Assembly (NCBI GenBank): GCA_964580435.1
Contig: CAZOKP010000020.1
Span: 1-33,530 of the forward strand
Source of the DNA: CAZKEW01 sp964580435
Lineage (GTDB): Bacteria; Acidobacteriota; Aminicenantia; Aminicenantales; UBA8522
Direction: 5' to 3'
DNA: 33,530 nt
Of this stretch, positions 1-7,508 are shown piece by piece (position 1 is the stretch's first letter; each line of letters starts with the position of its first letter). The translations under genes and the position numbers were made by a program. Under the pieces are notes generated by a model. It had not been told where the DNA came from. It worked only from the letters and a program-made list of their open reading frames with translations, and did not search any database.

Positions 1-62
1 TTTCGCTTCAAGACCACGGCAACCCGGTCCGCTACAGAAACATCTGGATCCGCGAACTCTAA
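1..62 (+). CDS. C-terminal tail of a DUF1080 (3-keto-disaccharide hydrolase type) protein, partial
   Basis: Reading from base 3, the frame gives a short peptide ending in GNPVRYRNIWIREL before a TAA at 60-62. A tail of the form HGNPVRxRNIWIR-L is typical of DUF1080 proteins, which have a concanavalin-like fold and include 3-keto-disaccharide hydrolases. The other two forward frames give nothing recognisable. The gene enters from the left, so its start, signal peptide and active site are outside the window. It matters because enzymes of this family act on 3-keto-glycosides, and the window holds many Gfo/Idh-type candidates for making or reducing such keto-sugars. The call rests on about 19 residues of remembered family consensus. 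Confidence 0.65.
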   Translation, partial: SLQDHGNPVRYRNIWIREL

Positions 63-78
63 ATAGGCGGACTAAATA

Positions 79-100
79 GGGGGACACGTTACTTAATCCC
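79..100. repeat. REP/RAYT-like remnant (GGGGGACAC... motif)
   Basis: The bases GGGGGACACGTTAC followed by TTAATCCC resemble the ends of small palindromic repeats that often accompany REP-associated tyrosine transposases. Related GGGGACACAATA motifs occur at 15392 and 19449 in this window. Only one arm is clear here, so this would be a decayed or solo copy. Confidence 0.35.
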
Positions 101-131
101 AGCGAATAAATTCGTCCGTTCAAAAAAAGGC

Positions 132-162
132 TTGACTTTAACGTTACGTCATACTTTATAAT
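132..162 (+). promoter_or_regulatory. MerR-type promoter with 19-bp spacer upstream of the TipAS regulator
   Basis: TTGACT at 132-137 and TATAAT at 157-162 are separated by 19 bp, the lengthened spacer typical of promoters that MerR-family activators remodel. The spacer contains the 8-bp palindrome TAACGTTA (139-146), a plausible centre for dimer binding. The regulator gene starts at 184, so autoregulation is likely. Confidence 0.7.
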
Positions 163-183
163 CCATCTCTGTAGAGAGTTACC

Positions 184-954
184 GTGAAAAAAGAGTACTT
201 GATAAAGGAATTCGCTGACCTGACCAAGGTGACGGTGCGGACCCTTCACTATTATGACGAGATCGGACTGCTTGAACCTTCCGCGCGGCGGCCCAACGGA
301 TACCGTCTGTACACCGAGGATGACCTGTTGCGTTTGCAGCTGGTCGTCACCCTGAAATTCCTCGGATTTTCGCTCGAGAAAATCAAAGAGCTTCTCGGGC
401 GGCCGGGGTTTGAGGTCAAGAAATCTTTGCTGATTCAGGCGGGGATCATCGATGATGAAGTTCGCCGGCTCGAACAGGCTTCGCGGGCACTCCGGGAGGT
501 GGTCAGGACAATCGAAAAGAGCAAAAAGATATATTGGTCTAAGATCGTTAAAGTCATTGAGGTGATACAAATGAGCGAAGAAACCAAAAAAACGTGGCAA
601 GAAAGGTTTTTTACTGCAAAGGAGCTCAAGGAATTTGAGGAACTGGGCAAGGAACTCGGGCCTGCCAAAATCAAGGCCTATCAGGAAAAGTGGGCGGCCT
701 TGATCGATGAAGTCAAGCAGAATGTGAATGCGGACCCGGCCAGCGAAACAGCCCAAGACTTGGCCCGGAGATGGCATTCCCTGTTTGACGAAGGCTATGG
801 CGGTCATCCCAATCTCAAAGCACGCATAGGCGAAGCTTACAGGGCCGGCCAGATGCCCGCAGAATACCAAACAGTCGGGCCTGAAATCTGGGATTTTATT
901 GCCAAGGCAACAGAGGCTCTGAAAAAGAGAGGAAGGCGGCAGAAGAGAGCGTAA
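184..954 (+). CDS. MerR family regulator with TipAS-like ligand-binding domain
   Basis: A 256-aa transcription factor. Residues ~4-72 form a MerR winged helix (VRTLHYYDEIGLLEPSARR, then GYRLYTEDD), followed by a dimerisation coiled coil around 73-118. Residues ~125-250 match the TipAS/antibiotic-recognition helical domain (FFTAKELKEFEELGKELG, then a QDLARRWHSLFDEGYGGHP-type segment). TipA-like proteins bind bulky hydrophobic drugs or peptides and activate their own and neighbouring promoters. The start is GTG at 184. No strong Shine-Dalgarno sequence is visible. The promoter 22 bases upstream has the 19-bp spacer expected for a MerR target. The methyltransferase gene begins 11 bases after the stop, so the two are probably co-transcribed. 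The ligand is unknown. Confidence 0.88.
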   Translation: MKKEYLIKEFADLTKVTVRTLHYYDEIGLLEPSARRPNGYRLYTEDDLLRLQLVVTLKFLGFSLEKIKELLGRPGFEVKKSLLIQAGIIDDEVRRLEQASRALREVVRTIEKSKKIYWSKIVKVIEVIQMSEETKKTWQERFFTAKELKEFEELGKELGPAKIKAYQEKWAALIDEVKQNVNADPASETAQDLARRWHSLFDEGYGGHPNLKARIGEAYRAGQMPAEYQTVGPEIWDFIAKATEALKKRGRRQKRA

Positions 955-965
955 AGGGCTGAAGA

Positions 966-1514
966 ATGGCCGGCCATGTCTGTCCTCCCTGGCTGTCGTT
1001 CACACTGACCAATTTCTTCCGGAGGATGTTCCACGACCCGAACGAGATCCTCGCTCGCTTCATCAAACCGGGAGACACGGTTCTTGATGTCGGATGCGGG
1101 CCCGGGTTTTTCACGATCCCCATGGCCAGGATAGTGGGAGAAAAAGGCCTGGTGATTGCGGCGGACATCAGCCCGGGAATGCTGCAAATAGTAAAACGGC
1201 GGGCGGAACGAGCTAGCGTGTCCGGCCGTGTCCTCCTGCAGTTGAGCGAGAAAAACAAGCTCGGCGTCAGCCAAAAAGTCGATTTCGCGCTGGCGTTCTG
1301 GATGGCCCATGAGGTCGGAGATCTGGTGCGTTTTTTCGCCGAAATAAAGGATGCTTTGCAGCCGGACGGACTCTTTCTGCTGGTCGAGCCCAAGATTCAC
1401 GTGTCGGATATAAGTTATGATGAGATCGTAGCATCGGCTGAGAAGGCCGGCCTCAGATCAATCGGGGAAGTGCCGGTCCGCCTGAGCCGCGCTGCCGCTT
1501 TCCGCGCGTCATGA
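966..1514 (+). CDS. Class I SAM-dependent methyltransferase
   Basis: A 182-aa cytosolic protein with a Rossmann-type methyltransferase fold. Motif I is VLDVGCGPGFFTIPMAR (about residues 39-55), and the acidic residue of motif II lies in VIAADISPGML. The N-terminus (HVCPPWLSFTLTNFFRRMFHDPNEIL) matches a small family of generic methyltransferases that begin with a Cys-Pro-Trp segment and a helix before motif I. The substrate cannot be told from sequence. It follows the TipAS regulator by 11 bases, so it may be a target of that regulator and perhaps part of a stress or drug response. The M28 peptidase starts 55 bases downstream. Confidence 0.85.
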   Translation: MAGHVCPPWLSFTLTNFFRRMFHDPNEILARFIKPGDTVLDVGCGPGFFTIPMARIVGEKGLVIAADISPGMLQIVKRRAERASVSGRVLLQLSEKNKLGVSQKVDFALAFWMAHEVGDLVRFFAEIKDALQPDGLFLLVEPKIHVSDISYDEIVASAEKAGLRSIGEVPVRLSRAAAFRAS

Positions 1515-1569
1515 AGCGACAGGGAAAATGAACATTTAAAAGATTAGAGGCAACTCGAAGGAGGGGACC

Positions 1570-3840
1570 ATGAAAAAAAGTCTGGCGCTCAAAATCGGGA
1601 TCGCAGTGATTCTCCTTTTTGTCGCGGTCTTTTCGCAGGCAAGCGATTTTTCTAAAGAGAGAGCCTTGGAACACGTGCGCTACTTTGCCGAGACGATTGG
1701 GCCTCGGCCGATGGGCTCGCCCCAGGAAATTGCTGCCCTGAGATATACGGCCCAGAAACTGGCCGAATACGGTTGCCAGGTGGAATGGCAGCCCGTGACC
1801 TCCTCGAAAAACATCAATACGTCGAGCTTTAATGTGATCGGCCGTTTCCCCGGCGAGACGGCCCGGGAAATCGTTATCGGTGGCCATATCGATTCCGCGA
1901 CGCCCGAGATCGCCGGAGCCGACGATGACGCTTCGGGTGTTGCGGCGATGCTCGAGATCGCCCGGGTCCTCTGCCAGGAGAAGCGCCAATCCACCCTAGT
2001 TTTTGTGGCCTTCTGCGGCGAAGAATCCGGCTTGGTCGGGTCGAAGAATTTTGTCGAGCATTATCCGCTTAAAAATGTGGCCCTGATGCTCCAGCTCGAT
2101 ATGACCAGTGACGATGCGCCGCTTATGCTCTGGATCGATACGCCCAAAGCCCAGAGCCCCGAGTGGCTGGTCAGGGCGAGCATCGATGCCTTCCATGAGC
2201 TGGGTTACAGCGATATCGACTATCCGACGCACTTCCAAAGCACGAACGGGACCTTGGGCGGGGCGGGCTCCGATCACGAACCTTTTATGGATAAAGGAAT
2301 TCCGGCGATCGCCTTTGTGAGTGATGTCCGTTTTCCCATCCACACCCGGAATGATTCCATGGCCTTTTTCAAACCCGACGGGTTGGAGCGCAGCGGCAAG
2401 CTGATCCTGGCGCTTGTCCAAAAGTTTGACCGGGGGCAGCCCAAGGAAAAAGCGGGCCATTATATGCTGGTTATGGCCGGGGGGAAGCCTCTGTTTATTA
2501 GGCCCGCGTGGCTCTCCTTGTTCGTCGTTTTCAGCATCGTTGTCGGAATATTGACGCTCGTCCGGGCCAGGAAAAAGAGGGTGAACCTCGAAGAGGATAA
2601 AAGAATCAGGCTTTCTTGGCCGAAGCTCGTTGTCATGCTGTTTATTGTTGTGATCACGGCAGTCGCTTCTCAATGGACGATGCAGCTGCTCAAAGGCCAG
2701 CGGCTTCCCTGGTTCGCCCATCCGGGCCCCTATTTTATCTTTGCTTTTATCTTTCTTTTCTTGGGGATATGGCTGGCCCTGCAGGTGACATGGCCATGGA
2801 AACTGAGAAAAAACAGCTTTTTTTATCTGATCAGGGCCGCGATTTACCTCGCCGTTCTGATCCTCTTAGCCTGGATTTTTGGCGGCCCTCGCCTGGCCTT
2901 GTATCCTGCCGCAGGGCTTCTCTTTATCAGCCTGGCCTGCCTCGCGCCCTGGTCTTGGCTCAAAGCACTTCTTTGGCTGCTCTCTCCGTATCTGATGTTC
3001 CGGCTCCTCATCCTTCCCGAATATTTCGAGTTTATTTACAGGACGGCGGGAATTTTTGCCTTCCCCATGTTCAAAACGTCATTCGTCTTCAGCCTTTTCA
3101 TCGCCGCGTTCATTCTGTTTTTGTTCCTCTGGGCGATGCCTTTTCTACTCGGGTTTGCGGCGGTTTACCGGAGCTATTCCAGGGACCTCTTCGGGCTCAA
3201 GAGATTTCGCCGGCCGTTCACGCTTGTCCCTCTTGGCGTTCTTATCATCGGGGTTGCCATTTATCTTCTCACGCTCCCCAGCTACACATTGCCGTGGGAG
3301 CAGGTTGTTACAATAACGCAAAAATGGGATGCCCAAAAGGACAAAACATCAATTGAATTTTCGAGCGGCGATTACCTGCGCGGAATTGAGGCCGATATTA
3401 ACGGACAAACGCAGGTCCTAAATGAGTGGTCATGTGTTAAGGAAATCGAGTATCCGCTGGACCAGGACTGGGTCAAAGAAAAAGTCGTTTCTCGGTCCGA
3501 AGAAAAAGGCGCGGAACGAATTATCGACCTGGCGATAGCCCTTGATTTCGCGAAACAGCCATTCAGTGTGTCCCTCCGTTTAAAGTCGGATAAGGCCTTG
3601 GTTATTGAAGACAGCAACGTCAAATACGCCGCGAGGGGAAAGAAAGGCGTCGTCATTACCTGGTTCAGTTATCCCCAGGGAAGCCTGGAGCCAAAATTGA
3701 AGCTGCGCCTGCCCAAAGACGCAAAGATAGAAGCCGAGGCCAGCGCGACATTCCTAGACCAGGCGGTTCCGGTCTCGGGCAAGGGGAAAAACAAATTTTT
3801 TGTTTATCGCGCTTTCATCACCCGGAAGATCAACCTCTAA
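1570..3840 (+). CDS. M28 family zinc metallopeptidase with C-terminal membrane domain
   Basis: A 756-aa protein with a signal peptide or anchor at residues 1-24. The peptidase domain (~30-290) carries all expected M28 di-zinc residues: His106 and Asp108 in GGHIDS, Asp119 in GADDDASG, the catalytic/ligand pair Glu151-Glu152 in FCGEESG, Asp177 in QLDMTS and His236 in SDHEPF. It should therefore be an active aminopeptidase-type enzyme in the periplasm. From about residue 310 to 585 there are roughly eight hydrophobic helices, then a soluble C-terminal domain (~590-756) that I do not recognise. This layout recalls the Fxna/ERMP1-like arrangement of an M28 domain joined to a multipass membrane region. 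A GGAGGGG ribosome site precedes the ATG. It ends facing the convergent PAS gene. Confidence 0.9.
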   Translation: MKKSLALKIGIAVILLFVAVFSQASDFSKERALEHVRYFAETIGPRPMGSPQEIAALRYTAQKLAEYGCQVEWQPVTSSKNINTSSFNVIGRFPGETAREIVIGGHIDSATPEIAGADDDASGVAAMLEIARVLCQEKRQSTLVFVAFCGEESGLVGSKNFVEHYPLKNVALMLQLDMTSDDAPLMLWIDTPKAQSPEWLVRASIDAFHELGYSDIDYPTHFQSTNGTLGGAGSDHEPFMDKGIPAIAFVSDVRFPIHTRNDSMAFFKPDGLERSGKLILALVQKFDRGQPKEKAGHYMLVMAGGKPLFIRPAWLSLFVVFSIVVGILTLVRARKKRVNLEEDKRIRLSWPKLVVMLFIVVITAVASQWTMQLLKGQRLPWFAHPGPYFIFAFIFLFLGIWLALQVTWPWKLRKNSFFYLIRAAIYLAVLILLAWIFGGPRLALYPAAGLLFISLACLAPWSWLKALLWLLSPYLMFRLLILPEYFEFIYRTAGIFAFPMFKTSFVFSLFIAAFILFLFLWAMPFLLGFAAVYRSYSRDLFGLKRFRRPFTLVPLGVLIIGVAIYLLTLPSYTLPWEQVVTITQKWDAQKDKTSIEFSSGDYLRGIEADINGQTQVLNEWSCVKEIEYPLDQDWVKEKVVSRSEEKGAERIIDLAIALDFAKQPFSVSLRLKSDKALVIEDSNVKYAARGKKGVVITWFSYPQGSLEPKLKLRLPKDAKIEAEASATFLDQAVPVSGKGKNKFFVYRAFITRKINL

Positions 3841-4106
3841 ACGCCAAGATTCCTGGAACACAGCGCCCAGCGCCTGATTCTGGAATCTCGTCTGGAACTC
3901 CAACCAGCAGGACACGATCGGGGGAGGCAATAGGACCTGCTTTTTAGACCAGCCCGTCAGCAAGTAGGCTTTTCGACTAGAGGTCAGGGCTTGTGTCCGG
4001 AGGCGATGCTGATGTCGTCTGTGATCTGAGTGACGTTCTTGCGCTCATAATACCGGCGGGCTTTCTTTGCTTCTTCGACGATTTTAGCCGCCGGAAATTT
4101 TCCTCC
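3841..4106. other. Intergenic stretch between convergent genes, with an orphan open frame
   Basis: These 266 bases separate the M28 peptidase from the convergent PAS gene. On the minus strand the PAS reading frame stays open for 40 codons after its TGA, ending at a second TGA at 3984-3986. That stretch reads like real protein (FPAAKIVEEAKKARRYYERK near its start) but has no ATG, GTG or TTG of its own. The part nearer 3841 contains short repeated TCTGGAA/TCCTGGAA words. No terminator hairpin stands out. Confidence 0.4.
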
Positions 4107-4469
4107 TCAGCCCTCCCGGATGAAGTGCGGGATATCGAAAGGAATTTCGAGAGACAGCTCGACGAGGCCGGCAAATTTGCCTTTCCGATACCAGGGCCCC
4201 TGGTAGATGAGCTTTTTCCCGCCGGCTTTTTCAATAGTGTAAACGTTGGTCTTTTGCTTGTCCAGCAATTCTCGGATTTTGATCCTGGCCGGCTCGGCGT
4301 GGCAGTCGAGAACATTCGTTCCGATCAACTTCTTGCCCCCGGCTTTTTGGCAACTCTGGGCTGCTTTGTTGTTCATCTCCAGGATTATTCCTTCCGTATC
4401 GCAGACAAAGATAGCGCCCGGAAATTCCTGAACCCAGCGCTGATCCACCGCAGATGTCTTATTGCTCAT
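4107..4469 (-). CDS. Small single-domain PAS sensor protein
   Basis: A 120-aa protein made of little more than one PAS domain: FPGAIFVCDTEGIILEMNNKAA starts the fold and IGTNVLDCHAEPAR follows. The family name of PAS is clear, but no kinase, cyclase or HTH output domain is attached, so it probably works by binding a partner or small ligand. I chose the ATG at 4469 rather than a TTG at 4475 because AGGGAAAGGA lies at good distance from the ATG. The gene begins 18 bases after the GT2 gene stop and is the last gene of the long minus-strand run. The frame remains open past the TGA for 40 codons, which may be a decayed extension. Confidence 0.75.
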   Translation of the reverse strand: MSNKTSAVDQRWVQEFPGAIFVCDTEGIILEMNNKAAQSCQKAGGKKLIGTNVLDCHAEPARIKIRELLDKQKTNVYTIEKAGGKKLIYQGPWYRKGKFAGLVELSLEIPFDIPHFIREG

Positions 4470-4487
4470 GACCAATCCTTTCCCTGT

Positions 4488-5228
4488 TTAAGGCTGCCCG
4501 GGATTCCTCCAGTTTTTTGTCATGGCCCGGATCTCAAAGAGCTCCTTGGCCACATTCTTGGCCTGGGCGCCGGGATGCAGCCGGCTGTCGAGGTCGCAGG
4601 TCCACTCGACCGGGAATTCTTCGATCCGGAACCCGCGCCGGACAGCCTTGAGGATGATTTCAAGCTCGAACAGGAATCCGGACGTGCTGAGCTTCGAGTA
4701 AAGCTCCCTGGCGATCTCGCCCCGATACACTTTAAACCCGCACTGGGAATCAGATATCCAGCGGGGGAGCCCCACGACCGCGACCGCCGCCTGATGAAAT
4801 ATCCAGGAGATCGCTCTCCGTCGGAGCGGCCGATTCCTCTGGATTACCGTTTCCCTGAGGCGGCGGGAAGCCAGCCCGAGGTCCAATTCTCCGGCCATTA
4901 TTTTTCGGATCACCGGGAGAGCGTTGGCGAAGGGAATGCAGGTGCCGCTGTCGGCATAGAGCACGACCGTTCCCTTGCTTTCGAGGATGCCGCGCTTGAC
5001 CGCCGCGCCCTTTCCGGAATTCTTCTCCAGCCTGATGACCAACCTTTTCACCGCTGGAGGAATAATGGGCCGGCGGGCTGCCTCTGCCGTATCATCTGAG
5101 CTGCCGTCATCGACGATGATGATTTCGCCCTCAAGCCCCGCCGCGTTAAAGAAAGACGATGCCGCTTCCACATCGCGGCCGATCTTTTTTGACTCGTTGA
5201 AGGCCGGAATGATGATCGATAGATCCAT
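4488..5228 (-). CDS. GT2 family glycosyltransferase, dolichyl-phosphate glucosyltransferase-like
   Basis: A 246-aa cytosolic GT-A enzyme. It opens with MDLSIIIPAFNES, then IIVDDGSSDDTAEAA for nucleotide-sugar binding, NSGKGAAVKRGIL, and a DxD-like YADSGT segment. The ISDSQCGFKVYRGEIA and FLFELEIILKAVRRGFRI segments are typical of ALG5/polyprenyl-phosphate sugar synthases. It has no membrane helices. It probably moves a hexose from a UDP-sugar to a polyprenyl phosphate on the inner face of the membrane. The ATG at 5228 places the start 7 bases after the Agl23-like gene. An upstream in-frame start would add 31 unlikely residues that overlap that gene. The polyprenyl-sugar product could feed the neighbouring GT39-type protein, which is inference. 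Confidence 0.85.
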   Translation of the reverse strand: MDLSIIIPAFNESKKIGRDVEAASSFFNAAGLEGEIIIVDDGSSDDTAEAARRPIIPPAVKRLVIRLEKNSGKGAAVKRGILESKGTVVLYADSGTCIPFANALPVIRKIMAGELDLGLASRRLRETVIQRNRPLRRRAISWIFHQAAVAVVGLPRWISDSQCGFKVYRGEIARELYSKLSTSGFLFELEIILKAVRRGFRIEEFPVEWTCDLDSRLHPGAQAKNVAKELFEIRAMTKNWRNPGQP

Positions 5229-5235
5229 CTTTGCT

Positions 5236-6795
5236 TCAGTTTTGACCGCGACTATCCAAAAACTTCTGCCAGAGGTCTTCCCGGACATGGAGAACAAGGA
5301 ATACCTCAGGCCGCAAGGCATAGTATTCCGATCGGTAAATGTCCTTTAATTCGTCTTCCAGTTTGCCCGCTTCCTCGGCCGACGAAATGATCAACTGAGG
5401 CGCGTCTATCTCGCCGGCCTCTTGCGCGCTCGTCCAATAGCCGACTCGGCCAAAGCTTCTCAAGTACCAGGGCAGCGGCCAGGTTTCAGAGGGACTGGCG
5501 ATGACTTTGATCAGCATCTTTTTGCCCTCAGGGTCAAGGGATGCCAGGTCCTCGATGCGACGGACGAGCTTTAGGAAATCAGGGCTCGTCTGGGCATAGA
5601 CATAAGGATTGGAGGGATCAGCGGGATATAAATAATTGGCCCTGTAGTCCGCGGCGGACAGGTTGAGAAACCCGGCCAAGAGCAAGAGCAGGAGCAAGCC
5701 CCGGCCGATTGTGTTGGGGCAGGCGTTGAGAACAAAGGCGCTTCCGCCTCCGGCAAGCAGGATAAACCCAATGTAAAAAGGCAGAACATTCCAGGGAGTT
5801 TTGTAGGGGATGAGAGAGTAGGCAACTGTTGCCGTCAAAGTATAGACAAAGATGAACTTCAGGAAAGACGGTCGAGGTTGTTCTGAAGGCCGGATTTTAA
5901 ACGCGGCCATGCTTCCGGCGACGGCCAGGACAAGGATGAACGCTTCGCTCCACAAGAGCCTCGCCGCGCCCTTGGAGAAAGCAAGGAGCTGGAAATAGTA
6001 ATACCAGGGATGAATATGGAAGCCGCTCTCCCCGGCCCGGACAAAATAAACCCTGAATGTCAGGAGCGAATCAAGGAATCCCATCGGGTTTTGAAAAAAA
6101 GAAGTAAAAAGGACGAGGGCGGTCAGGAAGGCCGCGGCCAGCCCGAGAATTAAATGAACGGCCCGTGGTTTCCGTGGAGCCGCCTCACGCTCTGGGCTGT
6201 ATTTTGAAGGGAGAAGCGCAATGGGAAGAGCGGCGGCAATCGCTCCGAAGGCAATAACCGATGTTTCTTTGGTGGCGTACATCATTCCGGCAAAAATCCC
6301 CGCCGCCAGGGCCCAACCCCACGACGGCCGCATCGTGTAGCGCCAGAGAAAAGCAATGAACCCGGTCACGAAAAAGACAAGGAGGGTTTCTTGGATATAG
6401 AAGCGGCTGAAATACGTCATGATGGGCGAAAAGGCCAGGCCCAGCGCGCTCCAGAATACGGCGAGGCGGCCTAAAGCCGGAATGAAAAGGAGCAAAAGAA
6501 GCACCGTGGCGAGCCCGAAAAAAGCCGGCACGAAGCGCAGAGATCCCTCGCTCAGCGAAGCCAGTGTGTTTTTGCCGAAGATGCGGGCAAAGGGAAGGGA
6601 AAGATAGTAAAGGCTTGGCCCGTGGTGGTCTTCCTTATCATAGCGGTATTCGCCTCGTTCGAGCAGAGATCCGAATTTAAAGGCCTGGTTGGCCTCGTCA
6701 TGATGCATCGGCCTGAGGCCCAGCCCGTTTAAGCGGAAGAGGGACGCTGCGAGCAAGAGGAGGAAGAACAGCCCGGCAAAGGCCTTTTTGTTCAT
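5236..6795 (-). CDS. GT39-type membrane protein, Agl23/TIGR03663-like
   Basis: A 519-aa multipass membrane protein with about 10-12 hydrophobic helices. The first outer loop holds MHHDEANQAFKFG (acidic pair at 33-34), the GT-C/PMT signature, followed by DHHGPSLYYLSLP. This combination is typical of the TIGR03663 family, called flippase activity-associated protein Agl23. Members are expected to use polyprenyl-phosphate sugars on the outer face of the membrane, or to help flip them. A soluble tail (~410-519) ends the protein. Its ATG overlaps the stop of the discoidin-like gene by four bases, and the polyprenyl GT2 follows 7 bases after its stop. The three therefore look like one envelope-glycosylation unit. 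The acceptor is unknown. Confidence 0.85.
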   Translation of the reverse strand: MNKKAFAGLFFLLLLAASLFRLNGLGLRPMHHDEANQAFKFGSLLERGEYRYDKEDHHGPSLYYLSLPFARIFGKNTLASLSEGSLRFVPAFFGLATVLLLLLFIPALGRLAVFWSALGLAFSPIMTYFSRFYIQETLLVFFVTGFIAFLWRYTMRPSWGWALAAGIFAGMMYATKETSVIAFGAIAAALPIALLPSKYSPEREAAPRKPRAVHLILGLAAAFLTALVLFTSFFQNPMGFLDSLLTFRVYFVRAGESGFHIHPWYYYFQLLAFSKGAARLLWSEAFILVLAVAGSMAAFKIRPSEQPRPSFLKFIFVYTLTATVAYSLIPYKTPWNVLPFYIGFILLAGGGSAFVLNACPNTIGRGLLLLLLLAGFLNLSAADYRANYLYPADPSNPYVYAQTSPDFLKLVRRIEDLASLDPEGKKMLIKVIASPSETWPLPWYLRSFGRVGYWTSAQEAGEIDAPQLIISSAEEAGKLEDELKDIYRSEYYALRPEVFLVLHVREDLWQKFLDSRGQN

Positions 6796-7481
6796 TTCGC
6801 CGGCGTGCCGTAAACCCCCACTTCGACATAGTGATTCATGTCGTTGGCCGTGTTCCCGTTGCTCCAGAGGCGCACATACCTTGCTTTAATGCCCCGCGGG
6901 TCGATGAACTTGCCCTCGTAAGTTTCGATATACTCCTTGTCCTTGCCCACGCCCAGGCCCGAGGAGTTGTCGTGGTCGTTGTTGAAAATGGTCGTGACTC
7001 CGCTGACAAAGTCTTTATCTTCAGAAACTTGGACGATGACATCGCGGTAAACCCGGGCCTGGCTGTGGTAATGCCAGACCAGGATGGCCCAGAGATTAAA
7101 GGAGGCCTTGAGGTCGATCTGGACCCATTGCTTGCCCGGGCCGAGCTCGACAAAATAGCCGTCTTCTCCGGATTTCTCACTGTCTGTGACGAAGCTCAAC
7201 TCGCCGATGACAGGTTGCATATCACTTGAGGTCACCGGCTTGTCGAGCGAGACGAGCTTTGCCCCGCTGGGCACATAGATGGGTCCGCGCGGTTTGCCGG
7301 TTATTTTCTCCAGGTTCGGGCTGCTGATATTCCGCGGTGTCCCGATGAACATGGGTTTGGGCAGCTGAAGCTTGAGCTCTTCTTTCTCTTGGTCCTGTGC
7401 CTGCAAGGGGTTCGTGAGTGTCGCGACTATTCCAAGCAGGAAGGCGGAAGCCAGGACAAATAGCAGGCCTTTTTTCATCAT
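6792..7481 (-). CDS. Secreted discoidin (F5/8 type C)-like protein
   Basis: A 229-aa exported protein with a Sec signal peptide (residues 1-28, ending LQAQ). The body from about 70 to 226 resembles a discoidin/carbohydrate-binding jelly roll: WVQIDLKASFNLWAILVWHY, then VIVQVSEDKDF, and a closing ARYVRLWSNGNTANDMNHYVEVGVYG strand. Such domains bind sugars or the cell surface. No catalytic domain is attached. A second Met directly follows the first and either could start translation. The stop overlaps the Agl23-like gene start (ATGA), while ApbE ends 27 bases upstream. It may present or recognise a glycan made by the adjacent transferases, which is inference. Confidence 0.8.
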   Translation of the reverse strand: MMKKGLLFVLASAFLLGIVATLTNPLQAQDQEKEELKLQLPKPMFIGTPRNISSPNLEKITGKPRGPIYVPSGAKLVSLDKPVTSSDMQPVIGELSFVTDSEKSGEDGYFVELGPGKQWVQIDLKASFNLWAILVWHYHSQARVYRDVIVQVSEDKDFVSGVTTIFNNDHDNSSGLGVGKDKEYIETYEGKFIDPRGIKARYVRLWSNGNTANDMNHYVEVGVYGTPAK

Positions 7482-7508
7482 AAGATGCTCCTTTGAGATT
7501 TATAAGCC

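Noticed and set aside
3754..3963. 69-codon minus-strand frame overlapping the end of the M28 gene
   Set aside because: No ribosome site or known domain; half of it is antisense to a real gene.
4107..4109. TGA as a selenocysteine codon in the PAS gene
   Set aside because: The only nearby hairpin (GGAAAATTTCC) has too small a loop for a bacterial SECIS element, and no selenoprotein family fits.
3993..5099. 368-codon plus-strand open frame
   Set aside because: Overlaps the PAS and GT2 genes on the opposite strand, both of which have clear family motifs.
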